From NCBI GenBank assembly GCA_016191845.1, contig JACPVF010000007.1, forward strand, positions 1-64,000: a DNA stretch of 64,000 nucleotides, in the 5' to 3' direction. Origin of the DNA: Chloroflexota bacterium (GTDB lineage Bacteria > Chloroflexota > Anaerolineae > Anaerolineales > Villigracilaceae). A program made the translations under genes and the position numbers. The notes under the pieces were generated by a model. The model saw only the letters and a program-made list of their open reading frames with translations, was not told where the DNA came from and ran no database searches. How positions within the stretch are numbered: position 1 is the first letter of the stretch; every line of letters begins with the position of its first letter. This document shows positions 36,127 through 45,640 of this stretch, in pieces.

Positions 36127-37663
36127 GATTTTCGATGCGTTGATTGACCTCAGCCAGTTTAGCCTTGAGTTCATCCAGCAATTGCTTCGTCAATTCGGGC
36201 TGGGAGGTGGAGAGGTCGGTCAACTCTTCGGGGTCGGACTCGAGGTCGTAAAGTTCGACGCGCTCGGCCCTTTTCAACTCAGGATAGCCGAAAAAGTACA
36301 TCAACTTATAGCGACCCTTGACCTGGGAGAGGGTCCCCTCTTTGATCGGGACCTGCAGCCCGGTGTGGCGCGAGTCGACGGCGTACACCGTCCGCCCAGG
36401 GGTGGGATCAGCAAAGGGCGGCAGGACCTGGCCCTCGGTCCACGACGCGGCAGGTTGGTCCGTGACGTGCAACAGGGTCGGCAGCAGGTCGGCGGCGCTG
36501 GTCGGGGTGTGAACGTCCAGCCGCTGGGTGCGGCCCGGCTCGAAGATCATCAGCGGCACATGGACGACGGGTTCGTACAGCACGGGCGTGGCATGGCCGA
36601 CGATGCCCCGTTCGAACATCTCACCGTGATCGGAGGTCAGCACCAGCCAGGTGTCCTTGAGGATGCCCGAGGCGTCGAGCATGTCGAACAAACGGCCGAA
36701 CTCGCGATCAGCATAGAGGATGAACTCATCGTAGTGGCGGCGGTCGTCGAGCATGGACTCGCCCGTCACGTTCGTCTGCATTGGGTCGGATGAGGGGTTG
36801 TTCGCGCTGAAGAGGTCCACGGGTTTCTCAGGTACCGTGAATCCGTCCCCTTTGAAGAAGCCATTGAAATCGCGGTGGGTGTGATACGGATGATGCGGCG
36901 GCAGAAAGTGGAAATAGCCGAGGAAGGGGACCACAGCCTGCTCGGTACGCGCCTCCAACCCGTCGATGGCCTGCTCGAGGATGAAGAAGTTGTCGCCGTT
37001 GACCACGGGCATGCCACGCGGGAAGAGTTGTTGCACCTCGGCGAGATCGCGCGCGTGAAGCATCTCGTACAGGCGCGAGAGAAAAAGAGAGTAGGCGTAG
37101 CCCTGGTCGCCCTTCTTCATGATACGCACCCAACTGACGGCAGCAATGTCCTCGTCGCCGCCGAACAGGTCGGTCAGGTAGGCGTCGCTGGTCAGGTAAT
37201 ACTCCGGGCGGGGAATCCACTCATCGAGGTCAGCGCTGAATTGCTTGAGGAAAATGTCGGCCACAGAGTTGTGGGTGTAGGCCATGCGATGATGGTCTGG
37301 GAAGGCGCGAAAGATATTTTTCTGCGCGAAGGATGGGGCGACCGTGACGTTCAGTTCGAAGGCGCGATGTGACCAGGGCAGGGTCCCCGTCAGCAACGAG
37401 GCCGTGCCTGGCGTGGTGAAATTTCCGCCCGCGTGGTGGTTATGATAGACGATGGCCCGATCCGCAAGACGGGCAAGATTCGGCGTGGTCTCGCGCGGAT
37501 AGCCGTAGAGCGAGATATTACGTGCCGACCAGGCGTCGAAGACCACGATCAGCACGTTCTTCTTCTCGCCATTCAACGATTTTGCCATGCGCGCGGTGAG
37601 ATACCCAAGCGGCAAGACACTGGCCAGTTTGAGGAAGTCGCGGCGGGTAAAAGGGGTGGACAT
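36119..37663 (-). CDS. Tat-exported alkaline-phosphatase-superfamily protein (copy 2)
   Basis: This 514-residue paralogue of 33898 has the Tat motif TRRDFLKLAS, D43 (VVFDAW), NFTTPGTASLLTG with T83/T84, and SDHGEMFERGIVGH. Large blocks match copy 1, including YGYPRETTPNL and YHNHH.GGNFTTPGTASLLTG. TATAAT lies 11 bases before the start. The same active-site Thr argues for transfer of a phospho-group, not sulfate. The end is trimmed by a dispersed repeat. Confidence 0.8.
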   Translation of the reverse strand: MSTPFTRRDFLKLASVLPLGYLTARMAKSLNGEKKNVLIVVFDAWSARNISLYGYPRETTPNLARLADRAIVYHNHHAGGNFTTPGTASLLTGTLPWSHRAFELNVTVAPSFAQKNIFRAFPDHHRMAYTHNSVADIFLKQFSADLDEWIPRPEYYLTSDAYLTDLFGGDEDIAAVSWVRIMKKGDQGYAYSLFLSRLYEMLHARDLAEVQQLFPRGMPVVNGDNFFILEQAIDGLEARTEQAVVPFLGYFHFLPPHHPYHTHRDFNGFFKGDGFTVPEKPVDLFSANNPSSDPMQTNVTGESMLDDRRHYDEFILYADREFGRLFDMLDASGILKDTWLVLTSDHGEMFERGIVGHATPVLYEPVVHVPLMIFEPGRTQRLDVHTPTSAADLLPTLLHVTDQPAASWTEGQVLPPFADPTPGRTVYAVDSRHTGLQVPIKEGTLSQVKGRYKLMYFFGYPELKRAERVELYDLESDPEELTDLSTSQPELTKQLLDELKAKLAEVNQRIENPS

Positions 37664-37692
37664 GGAGCAGGGCGATTATAAACCAGCGCGTC

Positions 37693-39216
37693 CTACCGAT
37701 ACGGCTGGTTGACCTCGTCCAGTTTGGCCTTGAGCTCGGTCAACAGACCGTGGGTCAGGTCAGGCTGAGAGGCGGAGAGATCGGTCAACTCTTCCCGGTC
37801 GGTTTCCAGGTCATAGAGTTCGACGCGCTCACTTCCCTTCAATTCAGGGTAGCCGAAGAAGTACATCAGCTTGTAACGGCCTTTGACCATCGAGAGGGTC
37901 CCTTCGGTGATCGGACCATCCTTGGCGGTGTGACGAGACTCGAGGGTGTAGACGGCCCGCTCGGGGTTGGGATCAACAAAGGGCGGCAGGATCTGGCCTT
38001 CCGTCCACGGCGCGGACGGTTTATCGGCCAGATGCAGCAGGGTGGGCAGCAGGTCCACGGCGCTGGTGGGGGTGTGGATGTCCAGCCGCCCGGTCCGCCC
38101 GGGTTCGAAGATCATCAACGGGACGCGGATGACAGGCTCATATAGGACGTTGGTGGTGTGGCCAAGAATCCCGCGCTCGAACAATTCGCCGTGGTCGGAG
38201 GTCAGGATGACCCAGGTATTCTCGAGGATGCTAGCTTTCTCCATATTTTGGAAGAAACGATTGAACTCGTGGTCAAGGTTGAGCACATATTCGTCGTATT
38301 GTGCGCGCAATTTCGACAGGTAGGCGGGAGTTTTTTCGGCAGTAAAGAGGTGCTCGGGTTTCTGAATCGGACGATATCCATCATCCTTGAAGCGACCGTA
38401 AAAGTCCTTGTGCGGGTGATATGGCGAGTGCGGCGGAATGAAGTGGAAATAACCGAGGAACGGCTGGGGCAGTCCATCCACCTGCGCAGCCAGATAGTTG
38501 ATGGCTTCTTCGAGCACGAAGTAATTGTCCACACGGATATATGGCAGGCCAAGCGGATAAGCCTGGCCCAGGCTTTTGATGCGGTCTGCCTGCAATTTCT
38601 GATAGAGCAGGGAGAAGAACAACGAGTAGGAATAACCCGCCTCTTCATCACGTTTGGCGGTTCGCGCCCAACTGAGAGAGGAGACATCCTCATCATGGTG
38701 GAACAGGCTGGAGATCGGCCCGTCGCTTGTCAACAGCAGGCGGTCGACAGGGATATACTCATCGAGGCTGGCCTGGAACTGGTCGAAGAGCGTATTGACC
38801 AGCGGGTTGTGAGAATAAGCAATGCGATGGTAATCACTAAAGGCCGAGAAGATATTCTTTTCGGCAAATTCCTGCGCTGTATATCGATGGATTTCGAAGG
38901 CGCGGTGTGTCCAAGGCAGGACGCCCGTCAGCAGGGAGGCAGTGCCTGGCGTGGTGAAATTTCCGCCCGCGTGATGATTGTGATAGACGATGGCCCGTTC
39001 GGCCAGGCGCGAGATATTGGGCGTGGTCTCGCGCGGATATCCATAGGTGGAAAGATGGTTGGCCGAAAAGGCATCGAACAACACAAACAAGATATTTCTG
39101 ACGTTGCCTGAAGCCGGGACTCGCGGCGATATCATCCGCAGCATCGGTGCGGCGGCCATTCCCCCAGACGCCAGACCCGCCAATTTCAAAAAATCGCGAC
39201 GACTCATACCACTCAT
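37693..39216 (-). CDS. Tat-exported alkaline-phosphatase-superfamily protein (copy 3)
   Basis: This 507-residue paralogue has Tat motif SRRDFLKLAG, D48 (VLFDAF), T88/T89 in NFTTPGTASLLTG and the SDHGELFERGILGH metal motif. ATG 39216 is preceded by GGGAG. It differs most from the other two in the signal region and in the middle. The three copies suggest successive duplication with different targets on an envelope polymer. Confidence 0.8.
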   Translation of the reverse strand: MSGMSRRDFLKLAGLASGGMAAAPMLRMISPRVPASGNVRNILFVLFDAFSANHLSTYGYPRETTPNISRLAERAIVYHNHHAGGNFTTPGTASLLTGVLPWTHRAFEIHRYTAQEFAEKNIFSAFSDYHRIAYSHNPLVNTLFDQFQASLDEYIPVDRLLLTSDGPISSLFHHDEDVSSLSWARTAKRDEEAGYSYSLFFSLLYQKLQADRIKSLGQAYPLGLPYIRVDNYFVLEEAINYLAAQVDGLPQPFLGYFHFIPPHSPYHPHKDFYGRFKDDGYRPIQKPEHLFTAEKTPAYLSKLRAQYDEYVLNLDHEFNRFFQNMEKASILENTWVILTSDHGELFERGILGHTTNVLYEPVIRVPLMIFEPGRTGRLDIHTPTSAVDLLPTLLHLADKPSAPWTEGQILPPFVDPNPERAVYTLESRHTAKDGPITEGTLSMVKGRYKLMYFFGYPELKGSERVELYDLETDREELTDLSASQPDLTHGLLTELKAKLDEVNQPYR

Positions 39217-39251
39217 GAGCAACTCCCATTCACAATGGCCCCGATTGTACT

Positions 39252-39288
39252 TGAAAAAGGAAGAGGTGGACCTGGCAGGTCCACCTCT
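39252..39288 (-). terminator. Terminator of the epimerase operon
   Basis: A perfect 12-bp stem (AGAGGTGGACCT / AGGTCCACCTCT) is followed on the minus strand by CCTTTTTC. Confidence 0.85.
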
Positions 39289-39292
39289 CTTT

Positions 39293-40318
39293 CTAGAACA
39301 TTTCCTTGTTTTCGCTCACCCAGTGGAACAGCCGCTCGATGCCCTCTTCCAGGCTGATCTGCGGCTTCCAACCGAGTTCGCGTTGGGCCTTGCGATAATC
39401 GGCATAGAAGACGCGCTGGTCGCCAGGGCGCCAGTCGCCGCGGGCCACGTCGATCTTTTTGCCGAGCAGACGTTCGAGCAGCGGCTCGAACTCGGTCCAC
39501 ACCGCCAGGACGTTTTCCACGCCGCCGCCCATGTTGTAGACCCGACCTTTGGCCGTCTCGATATTGGCGACAGCCGCATCGTAGGCATTGAGCAGATCGT
39601 CCACGTGCAGCACGTCGCGGACCTGTTTGCCGTCGCCGTAGATGGTGATCGGTCGGCCCATCACCGCGGCGATGATGAACCAGGCCAGCCAGCCCTGATC
39701 CTCGATGCCGAATTGGCGCGGGCCGTAGATGCAGCTCTGGCGGAAGACCACCGTCGGCAGGTCATAGATGCGGAAGTAGTCACGCACGTACTGGTCGCCC
39801 GTGCCCTTCGAGCAGCCATAGGGCGAGTGAAAGTCGAGCGGCTGATCCTCGGCAGCGCCGTAGGTCAGGTCCTTGTAATGCCAGCGGGTCGCGTCCTCAA
39901 CGATCTCGACGTCATCCATGCCGCCGTAGACCTTGTTGGTCGAGGCATACAGGAAGATGGGCTTGCGCCCCGAGGCGCGTGCCGCTTCGAGGGTATTGAA
40001 CGTGCCCAGGGCGTTGATCTCGAAATCCTCGCGCGGATTTACGACCGAGGTGGTGACGGCCACCTGCCCCGCGAGGTGAACGATCACATCCGCCCCTTTG
40101 GCTGCTTCCGCTATGGCAGCCGAGTCACGTACGTCGCCAACGATCATGTGGAAGGCATCCGCGCCGTGAGTTTGTTTCAACCATTCCAGATTGCGCGGTG
40201 CTCCACCGCGGCTAAGATTGTCGAAGACCGTGACCTTCTCTCCGCGCGACACCAACCGATGCACATAGTTCGAGCCAATGAAACCCGCACCACCAGTAAC
40301 CAGGTAATTCTTTGTCAT
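39293..40318 (-). CDS. NAD-dependent epimerase, CDP-paratose 2-epimerase-like
   Basis: This 341-residue extended SDR has GGAGFIGS (9-16) and SPYGCSKGTGDQYVRDY with the catalytic Tyr-x3-Lys. The region SCIYGPRQFGIEDQGWLAWF is typical of CDP-paratose/tyvelose 2-epimerases. It makes or converts a nucleotide-sugar for surface glycans. It starts 3 bases after the flippase-like gene and ends at a terminator, so the two are one operon. Confidence 0.87.
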   Translation of the reverse strand: MTKNYLVTGGAGFIGSNYVHRLVSRGEKVTVFDNLSRGGAPRNLEWLKQTHGADAFHMIVGDVRDSAAIAEAAKGADVIVHLAGQVAVTTSVVNPREDFEINALGTFNTLEAARASGRKPIFLYASTNKVYGGMDDVEIVEDATRWHYKDLTYGAAEDQPLDFHSPYGCSKGTGDQYVRDYFRIYDLPTVVFRQSCIYGPRQFGIEDQGWLAWFIIAAVMGRPITIYGDGKQVRDVLHVDDLLNAYDAAVANIETAKGRVYNMGGGVENVLAVWTEFEPLLERLLGKKIDVARGDWRPGDQRVFYADYRKAQRELGWKPQISLEEGIERLFHWVSENKEMF

Positions 40319-40321
40319 GGG

Positions 40322-41311
40322 TTATTCCTTTTTATTCCTCAATGCCATCAAATCACGATACACCTGTGGCAGGCTCTGTCCCTCGCGGATCAAGCCGATA
40401 CCGCCGATGACCGTGCTGTTGAGATAGTTATACAGGCGCGCCGTCAATGCCACCGCCAGCGAGGTGGACTGGTCGCCCGTGAAGAGGGTCAACGCAGCGC
40501 TGATGGCGCCGTCAAAGGTGCCGACCGCACCAGGCAGGGCGGGGATGGCCCCGCCGAAGGCTGCCGCGCCGAGGATGAACAAGGTCCACTGCGGCTGTGC
40601 CTGCGGGAAGAACGATAGCGTGATCAGATAATAAGCCACCAACGCGACGATCCAGTTGAGTGTCATCCAGAATAAAAATCGCAGGAACAGCCAGCCATCG
40701 GTCAGCACGCCCAGCCCAGCGAAGAAAGACTCAAGGAAACTGCCTCCAAGTTTCTGGATGACCGGCCAACGATGACTCAACTTATGGAAGAGGTCCAATG
40801 CCCACTGATTGTTGCGCGCCAGCACGTACATCATCGTCAAACCGAAGAGCACCAATCCACCCACAAGGTAGCCAATCCGCTCGGAGCCTTGCGCGTTGAC
40901 CACGAAAGGCAGCGAGGCCAGCAATACACCGGCCGAAAAGGCCAGGTCCACCGTACGTTCGATGACAATGGTGGGAAGGATCTCGCCAAACTGCATCCCC
41001 GATTTTCGGCTGAGCAGGAAAGCCCGCCCCAACTCGCCCAGGCGGAAGGGCAGGAAGTTGTTCAGCAGGTAGCCTTCCCCCGTGGCAAAGAGCACGTCCA
41101 CGTAGCGGGGCTTGTCACGCAGCAACGTCTGCCAGACCTTGGCGCGGATTCCCATCCACACGAAGGACAACAGCGCTGACATGGACAGGATGGCGTAATT
41201 CGCGTTGCGTACCGCATCGGCCAGGGTGCGGAAGTCCACGAAGTAAAGGATGATGGCGATCAGCACAAGACTGATGATCGCGCCAGGCAGCCAGCGTTTG
41301 ATATCTTTCAT
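40322..41311 (-). CDS. Flippase-like UPF0104/AglD-type membrane protein
   Basis: This 329-residue protein belongs to the lysylphosphatidylglycerol-synthase transmembrane group. It has about eight to ten helices, the LLNNFLPFRLGELGRAFLL loop and the GAIPALPGAVGTFDGAIS motif. Members may flip or transfer lipid-linked units. ATG 41311 follows GGTGA. It lies between lepA and the epimerase, suggesting a role in surface glycan or glycolipid assembly. Confidence 0.8.
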   Translation of the reverse strand: MKDIKRWLPGAIISLVLIAIILYFVDFRTLADAVRNANYAILSMSALLSFVWMGIRAKVWQTLLRDKPRYVDVLFATGEGYLLNNFLPFRLGELGRAFLLSRKSGMQFGEILPTIVIERTVDLAFSAGVLLASLPFVVNAQGSERIGYLVGGLVLFGLTMMYVLARNNQWALDLFHKLSHRWPVIQKLGGSFLESFFAGLGVLTDGWLFLRFLFWMTLNWIVALVAYYLITLSFFPQAQPQWTLFILGAAAFGGAIPALPGAVGTFDGAISAALTLFTGDQSTSLAVALTARLYNYLNSTVIGGIGLIREGQSLPQVYRDLMALRNKKE

Positions 41312-41329
41312 TATATTCACCACATGCAA

Positions 41330-41349
41330 GGGCGGGATATGCCCCGCCC
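41330..41349. repeat. Dispersed palindrome between lepA and the flippase gene
   Basis: GGGCGGG / CCCGCCC are inverted around ATATGC and followed by CTAC, like the 30371 and 56821 elements. Confidence 0.55.
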
Positions 41350-41356
41350 CTACATA

Positions 41357-43156
41357 TTATTCTTCGTCCAGTTTGAGGACGGCCATGAAAGCGTCTTGTG
41401 GAATCTCCACATTACCAACCATCTTGAGACGCTTCTTGCCGCGTTTTTGTTTCTCGAGCAGTTTCTTCTTGCGGGTGATGTCACCGCCGTAACACTTCGC
41501 CAGCACGTCCTTGCGCGTGGCCTTGACGTTGGCACGGCTGATGATGCGTCCGCCCGAGGAAGCCTGGATGGCGACATCGAACAGTTGTCGCGGAATCAAT
41601 TCCTTCAATTTGGTGATCAGGCGCTGACCTTTGTGGTAGGCATCCTTCTCGTGGACAATGGCCGCCAGCGCGTCGACCGTGTCGCCGTTGACGAGGATCT
41701 CCAACTTTTGGAGCTTGTCCGCACGGTATTCGAGGAACTGGTAATCGAGCGAGGCGTAACCCTTGGTGCGCGACTTCAATTGGTCGAAGAAGTCCACGAT
41801 GATCTCGGACAGCGGAATCTCAAAATCGAGCTGGACGCGGTGTGGGGCGGGATATTCCTGCTGCTTGAAGATGCCGCGCCGCTTGGTGACCAGGTCCATG
41901 ATGGGGCCGTAGTAATCGGTAGGCGTGATGATCTCGATGTTCATCCACGGCTCGCGGATCTCGAGGATGGTGCTGGGATCAGGCAGCTCGGCGGGCGAGT
42001 CGACGGTGATGACCTCGCCATCCAGTTGAGCCACTTCGTATTCCACCGAGGGCGCGGTGAAGAGTACGTCCAGCAGGTATTCGCGCTCGAGACGCTCCTG
42101 GATGATCTCCATGTGAAAGAGCCCCAGGAAGCCCGCGCGGAAGCCGAATCCCAATGCTTGCGAGGTCTCAGGCTGGAAGGTGAGCGAGGCATCGTTGAGC
42201 TGCAACTTTTCGAGCGACTCGCGCAGGTCGGTGTAATCGTCCGCTTCGACAGGGTAGATGCCTGCAAAGACCATCGGCTTGGGAGTGCGATAGCCGGGCA
42301 GCGGTTCGGCGGCGGGATCGGCGGCGCGGGTGATGGTATCACCCACGCGGCACTCGTGCACGGTCTTGAAACCCGTGGCGATGTATCCAACCTCACCCGA
42401 GCCCAGGCTTTGCACGGGCTTCATGCCCGGTGCGAAGATGCCGATCTCCACGGGACGCATGTCGACCCGTGTGGCGAACAGGCGCAGGATATCGGTGGAC
42501 TTGAGCGAGCCTTCCACCACACGCACGTAGGCGATGACGCCTTTATAGGAATCGTAATGCGAGTCGAAGATCAGCGCACGCAGGGGGACACTGTCCGCGT
42601 CCTTGGGCGGCGGAACACGCTGGACAATGGCTTCCAGCACCTGGTCCACGTTCAGGCCGTCCTTGGCCGAAATGCGGATGACGCTCTCGGCGGGCACGCC
42701 GATCAGGCTGGAAATGTCCTCGGCCACCTCGTCGGGACGGGCCGAGGGCAGGTCGATCTTGTTGATCACGGGAACAATTTCGAGGTCCGCTTCGAGGGCC
42801 TGGTAGAGGTTCGCCAGCGTCTGGGCTTCGATGCCCTGAGTCGCATCCACCACCAACACGGCGCCTTCGCAGGCTTTGAGCGCGCGGCTGACCTCATAGC
42901 CGAAGTCGACATGTCCTGGCGTATCGATCAGGTTGATCTCGTATTTGTTCGAGTCTTTGGCAGTGTAATACATGCGCACCGCCGAGGCCTTGATGGTGAC
43001 GCCCTTTTCGCGTTCAAGATCCATCGAGTCGAGCACCTGCTCGGTCATCTCGCGTTCCGAGATGGCGCCCGTCAGTTGTAAGAGGCGGTCGGCCAGCGTG
43101 GACTTGCCGTGGTCCACGTGCGCGATAATGCAGAAGTTACGAATATGGTCTGTCAT
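41357..43156 (-). CDS. lepA: Elongation factor 4 (LepA)
   Basis: This 599-residue translational GTPase has the P-loop [14 protein letters not shown] and NKIDLPSA, and the C-terminal LepA-specific domain ([34 protein letters not shown]). It back-translocates ribosomes under stress (known for the family). Length matches the family. It is the first gene of a minus-strand run into the flippase and epimerase genes. Confidence 0.96.
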   Translation of the reverse strand: MTDHIRNFCIIAHVDHGKSTLADRLLQLTGAISEREMTEQVLDSMDLEREKGVTIKASAVRMYYTAKDSNKYEINLIDTPGHVDFGYEVSRALKACEGAVLVVDATQGIEAQTLANLYQALEADLEIVPVINKIDLPSARPDEVAEDISSLIGVPAESVIRISAKDGLNVDQVLEAIVQRVPPPKDADSVPLRALIFDSHYDSYKGVIAYVRVVEGSLKSTDILRLFATRVDMRPVEIGIFAPGMKPVQSLGSGEVGYIATGFKTVHECRVGDTITRAADPAAEPLPGYRTPKPMVFAGIYPVEADDYTDLRESLEKLQLNDASLTFQPETSQALGFGFRAGFLGLFHMEIIQERLEREYLLDVLFTAPSVEYEVAQLDGEVITVDSPAELPDPSTILEIREPWMNIEIITPTDYYGPIMDLVTKRRGIFKQQEYPAPHRVQLDFEIPLSEIIVDFFDQLKSRTKGYASLDYQFLEYRADKLQKLEILVNGDTVDALAAIVHEKDAYHKGQRLITKLKELIPRQLFDVAIQASSGGRIISRANVKATRKDVLAKCYGGDITRKKKLLEKQKRGKKRLKMVGNVEIPQDAFMAVLKLDEE

Positions 43157-43248
43157 ACTGCTTTCTTAGCAAAATAATTTGGTCGTTTCGCAAAATACCA
43201 TACAAGCGCCGAAAGTATAACCGATTCTCCCCCGGGAAATGAAGTTTT

Positions 43249-43279
43249 TTGACCCGGGCGACATCCAATCTATTAGAAT
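43249..43279 (+). promoter_or_regulatory. Leaderless promoter of the ECF sigma gene
   Basis: TTGACC (43249-43254) and TAGAAT (43274-43279) precede the ATG at 43287 by 7 bases, with a rather long 19-base spacer. Confidence 0.5.
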
Positions 43280-43286
43280 GACCGTC

Positions 43287-43829
43287 ATGGACAGCTATTG
43301 GCTCGAAAGATGTCAGGCCGGGGATGAATTTGCCATCGAAAAGCTGGTGTACACCCATCAAAAGGACGTGTACCGGCTGGCACTCTCGATCCTGGACGAC
43401 CCCGATGAAGCCGAGGACGGCACTCAGGAAACCTTCCTGGCCGCCCTGCGCGCCCTCGATTCGTTCCGGGGGGATTCGTCCTTCAAAACCTGGCTGTTCA
43501 GTATTGCGATCAATGTGTGCCGCTCCCGTTTGAGGCGCAGGAGTGCCCGCGAACAACTATCACGGCTTTTGCAGGGTTTGTTTCATCCAAACGAAGAGGA
43601 AGGCCACCCGGAAATCATGTCGCTGCAAAGTGCAGCCGACGCCCAACTCTGGAATGCCGTCCGCGCGCTCAACGAAAAGCACCGCATTCCGATCGTGTTG
43701 CGCTATTATCACGACCTGCCAATCGCCGACATTGCCGCAATCCTCAAGGTCCCGCCTGGGACGATCCACTCCCGTTTGAACCATGCGCGCGGCCAATTAC
43801 GCAGCCTGTTGAAGGAGGAGCCAAGATGA
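43287..43829 (+). CDS. ECF RNA polymerase sigma factor
   Basis: This 180-residue sigma factor has region 2 (YRLALSILDDPDEAEDGTQETFLAAL and FKTWLFSIAINVCRSRLRR) and region 4 (LRYYHDLPIADIAAILKVPPGTIHSRLNHAR). It redirects RNA polymerase in response to an extracytoplasmic signal. ATG 43287 is chosen because TAGAAT ends 7 bases earlier. Its stop overlaps the anti-sigma gene by 4 bases, so the two are made together. Confidence 0.92.
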   Translation: MDSYWLERCQAGDEFAIEKLVYTHQKDVYRLALSILDDPDEAEDGTQETFLAALRALDSFRGDSSFKTWLFSIAINVCRSRLRRRSAREQLSRLLQGLFHPNEEEGHPEIMSLQSAADAQLWNAVRALNEKHRIPIVLRYYHDLPIADIAAILKVPPGTIHSRLNHARGQLRSLLKEEPR

Positions 43830-45493
43830 GCGGGATCACTCATGAACAAGCCAGGCGATATATGCGTGCAGAAATGGATGGATTGCTCCACAAAGATCAA
43901 CTCGCCTTGCTCGACGCGCATCTACACGGGTGCGCAACCTGCCGTGCAGAAGCGGAAGAATGGCACATCTTTGAAACGCGTCTCAAGAACAACCTGCGGG
44001 CTGGATTGAATGTCTACGGCGGTCCTTCTGATCGTGTGTTGAAAAACATTCACTCGAAAACACGGAGGATCATCATTATGAAAAAGATCAACGTGGTGGC
44101 AGGAATTCTCAGCGGACTGACGGCGTTGCTGATTCTGGGTTTGCTATTGAATCAGCTGCTGACGCGAAGCCAAGTCCCAGCGGAGAACATGCCCAGTCCT
44201 ACGGCCCAACCGCAACAAATCCCCGAGATCGGTACAGGCATCTCGAATGGCGAATGGATCGCATTCGTGGGCGGGACCTCGACCCCCATAACAGGTTCCG
44301 ATGCCCCATCCATCACTCAGGATATCTACATGATTCACCCGGACGGCAGCAGCCTGGTAAATCTGACCCAGAACCAGGAACCTACAGGTTATCGGTATGG
44401 CTCCCTTCAATGGTCGCCTGACGGAAAACATCTTCTTTATGCACAGACCAGGGGGGATGGGAAAATAGACATCCGACGTATTTCCCTGTACGGCGGTGGA
44501 GAGGTCTCCGGGAAACCGGTCACCGACCCGGACAATCAGGGCTATGCCTGGTCGTCCAACAGCACCCAGATCGCCTTTGCAGACGCCGTCAACGGGAACT
44601 ACGACATCTACACAGTCTATGCAGATGGACGCAACGACCCGCGCTTGACCCAGGTGACGGATGATCCCGGCGAGGATGTCGGATTCGTCTGGTCTCCGGA
44701 CGGCCGCCAACTCGCGTACCAGAACAGGCAGGGAAGCAGTCTTTCCATCCGCGTGGTGGATGCCAATGGGTCGAACCAAACCGAGGTCGCTCGCGGGATG
44801 GGAGAAATGAGATTACGCTGGTCTCGGGATGGGAAATCCATCTATGCTTTGGCGCAGACCGGGAACGACCGCCTGGAGTGCGAGGCATGCACTGCCAAAC
44901 CATCCATCTACCGCATCGAACTCGACGGGCCATTTGTTCGGCAGATCGCCCCCCAGGGCGATGCTCAAGTCATCTGGAGGTATCTGTACGAAGAATCTCC
45001 CGGCCAGGTCTATTTCATGCGCAACACCATATCTGCCAATTCTCTCAAGATCTGGGGAAGTTGGCTGTATGCAGACGGCAGCCAGGTCCGTGAGATCGGT
45101 CCGATGGATCCGCAGCAAATTTGCAAGACTACCGAGGGTAACGCCTTGAGCGAATTTATCTCTCCAAACGAACGGTTTTCCCTCATCCTGAATTTCTGCG
45201 CCGGTGGTTTCGACTTGTACCTGGCCGAACGGAGCCAGCCCGTGCAAAAAAACCTCACTCCCCTGTTGCGGCTTCCGCTCTCGACCTTCGGGCAGGGCGC
45301 CAATGGCGACTGGCTTCCCATCGTCTGGGCTCCTAACGGGCGTTCGATCCTGTATGCAAGCGAGGAAACTTCCTCGATCTACACCCTGAACCTGGAAGAG
45401 GTTTTGCAGGGACGAACGACTGCGCCGACCCTGATCCTCGATACAGGCGGGATGAATTTCATCAGCGGGATCACATGGCAGCCCAATCCCTGA
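43826..45493 (+). CDS. Anti-sigma factor fused to a TolB-like beta-propeller sensor
   Basis: This 555-residue protein has an N-terminal zinc-binding anti-sigma domain (H32, C36, C39 in AHLHGCATC), one transmembrane helix (about 88-110) and a large outer domain of TolB/WD40-like repeats (LQWSPDGKHLLYA, FVWSPDGRQLAYQ, LRWSRDGKSIYAL). The outer part should sense the signal and the inner part hold the sigma factor. ATG 43826 follows GAAGGAGGAG. The fusion of a propeller to an anti-sigma factor is unusual. Confidence 0.88.
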   Translation: MSGITHEQARRYMRAEMDGLLHKDQLALLDAHLHGCATCRAEAEEWHIFETRLKNNLRAGLNVYGGPSDRVLKNIHSKTRRIIIMKKINVVAGILSGLTALLILGLLLNQLLTRSQVPAENMPSPTAQPQQIPEIGTGISNGEWIAFVGGTSTPITGSDAPSITQDIYMIHPDGSSLVNLTQNQEPTGYRYGSLQWSPDGKHLLYAQTRGDGKIDIRRISLYGGGEVSGKPVTDPDNQGYAWSSNSTQIAFADAVNGNYDIYTVYADGRNDPRLTQVTDDPGEDVGFVWSPDGRQLAYQNRQGSSLSIRVVDANGSNQTEVARGMGEMRLRWSRDGKSIYALAQTGNDRLECEACTAKPSIYRIELDGPFVRQIAPQGDAQVIWRYLYEESPGQVYFMRNTISANSLKIWGSWLYADGSQVREIGPMDPQQICKTTEGNALSEFISPNERFSLILNFCAGGFDLYLAERSQPVQKNLTPLLRLPLSTFGQGANGDWLPIVWAPNGRSILYASEETSSIYTLNLEEVLQGRTTAPTLILDTGGMNFISGITWQPNP

Positions 45494-45604
45494 CTTTCGG
45501 GAAATAGAATTGAATCACGGGGGGGGCACAGCGGAATGAAGATTCGTCCCGCTGTACCCTCTCAAGTAGAGTTCTGTTCATTTCCAAAACAGGACGTTTC
45601 TCCA
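45494..45604. other. Short intergenic gap with an inverted repeat
   Basis: CAGCGG / CCGCTG at 45528-45553 form a hairpin around AT-rich bases. No gene is seen in this gap. Confidence 0.3.
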
Positions 45605-45633
45605 TTGCCGAATCGGAAGGCTGCCCATACAAT
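45605..45633 (+). promoter_or_regulatory. Leaderless promoter of the CDF gene
   Basis: TTGCCG (45605-45610), a 17-base spacer and TACAAT (45628-45633) end 7 bases before ATG 45641. Confidence 0.65.
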
Positions 45634-45640
45634 CAGCCCG

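Noticed and set aside
33898-39216. Straight annotation of the three enzymes as sulfatases
   Set aside because: The Cys/Ser needed for formylglycine is Thr in all three.
41324-43081. A 585-codon open frame on the plus strand opposite lepA
   Set aside because: It is entirely antisense to lepA, has no ribosome site and shows no recognisable domain; it is an effect of high GC content.
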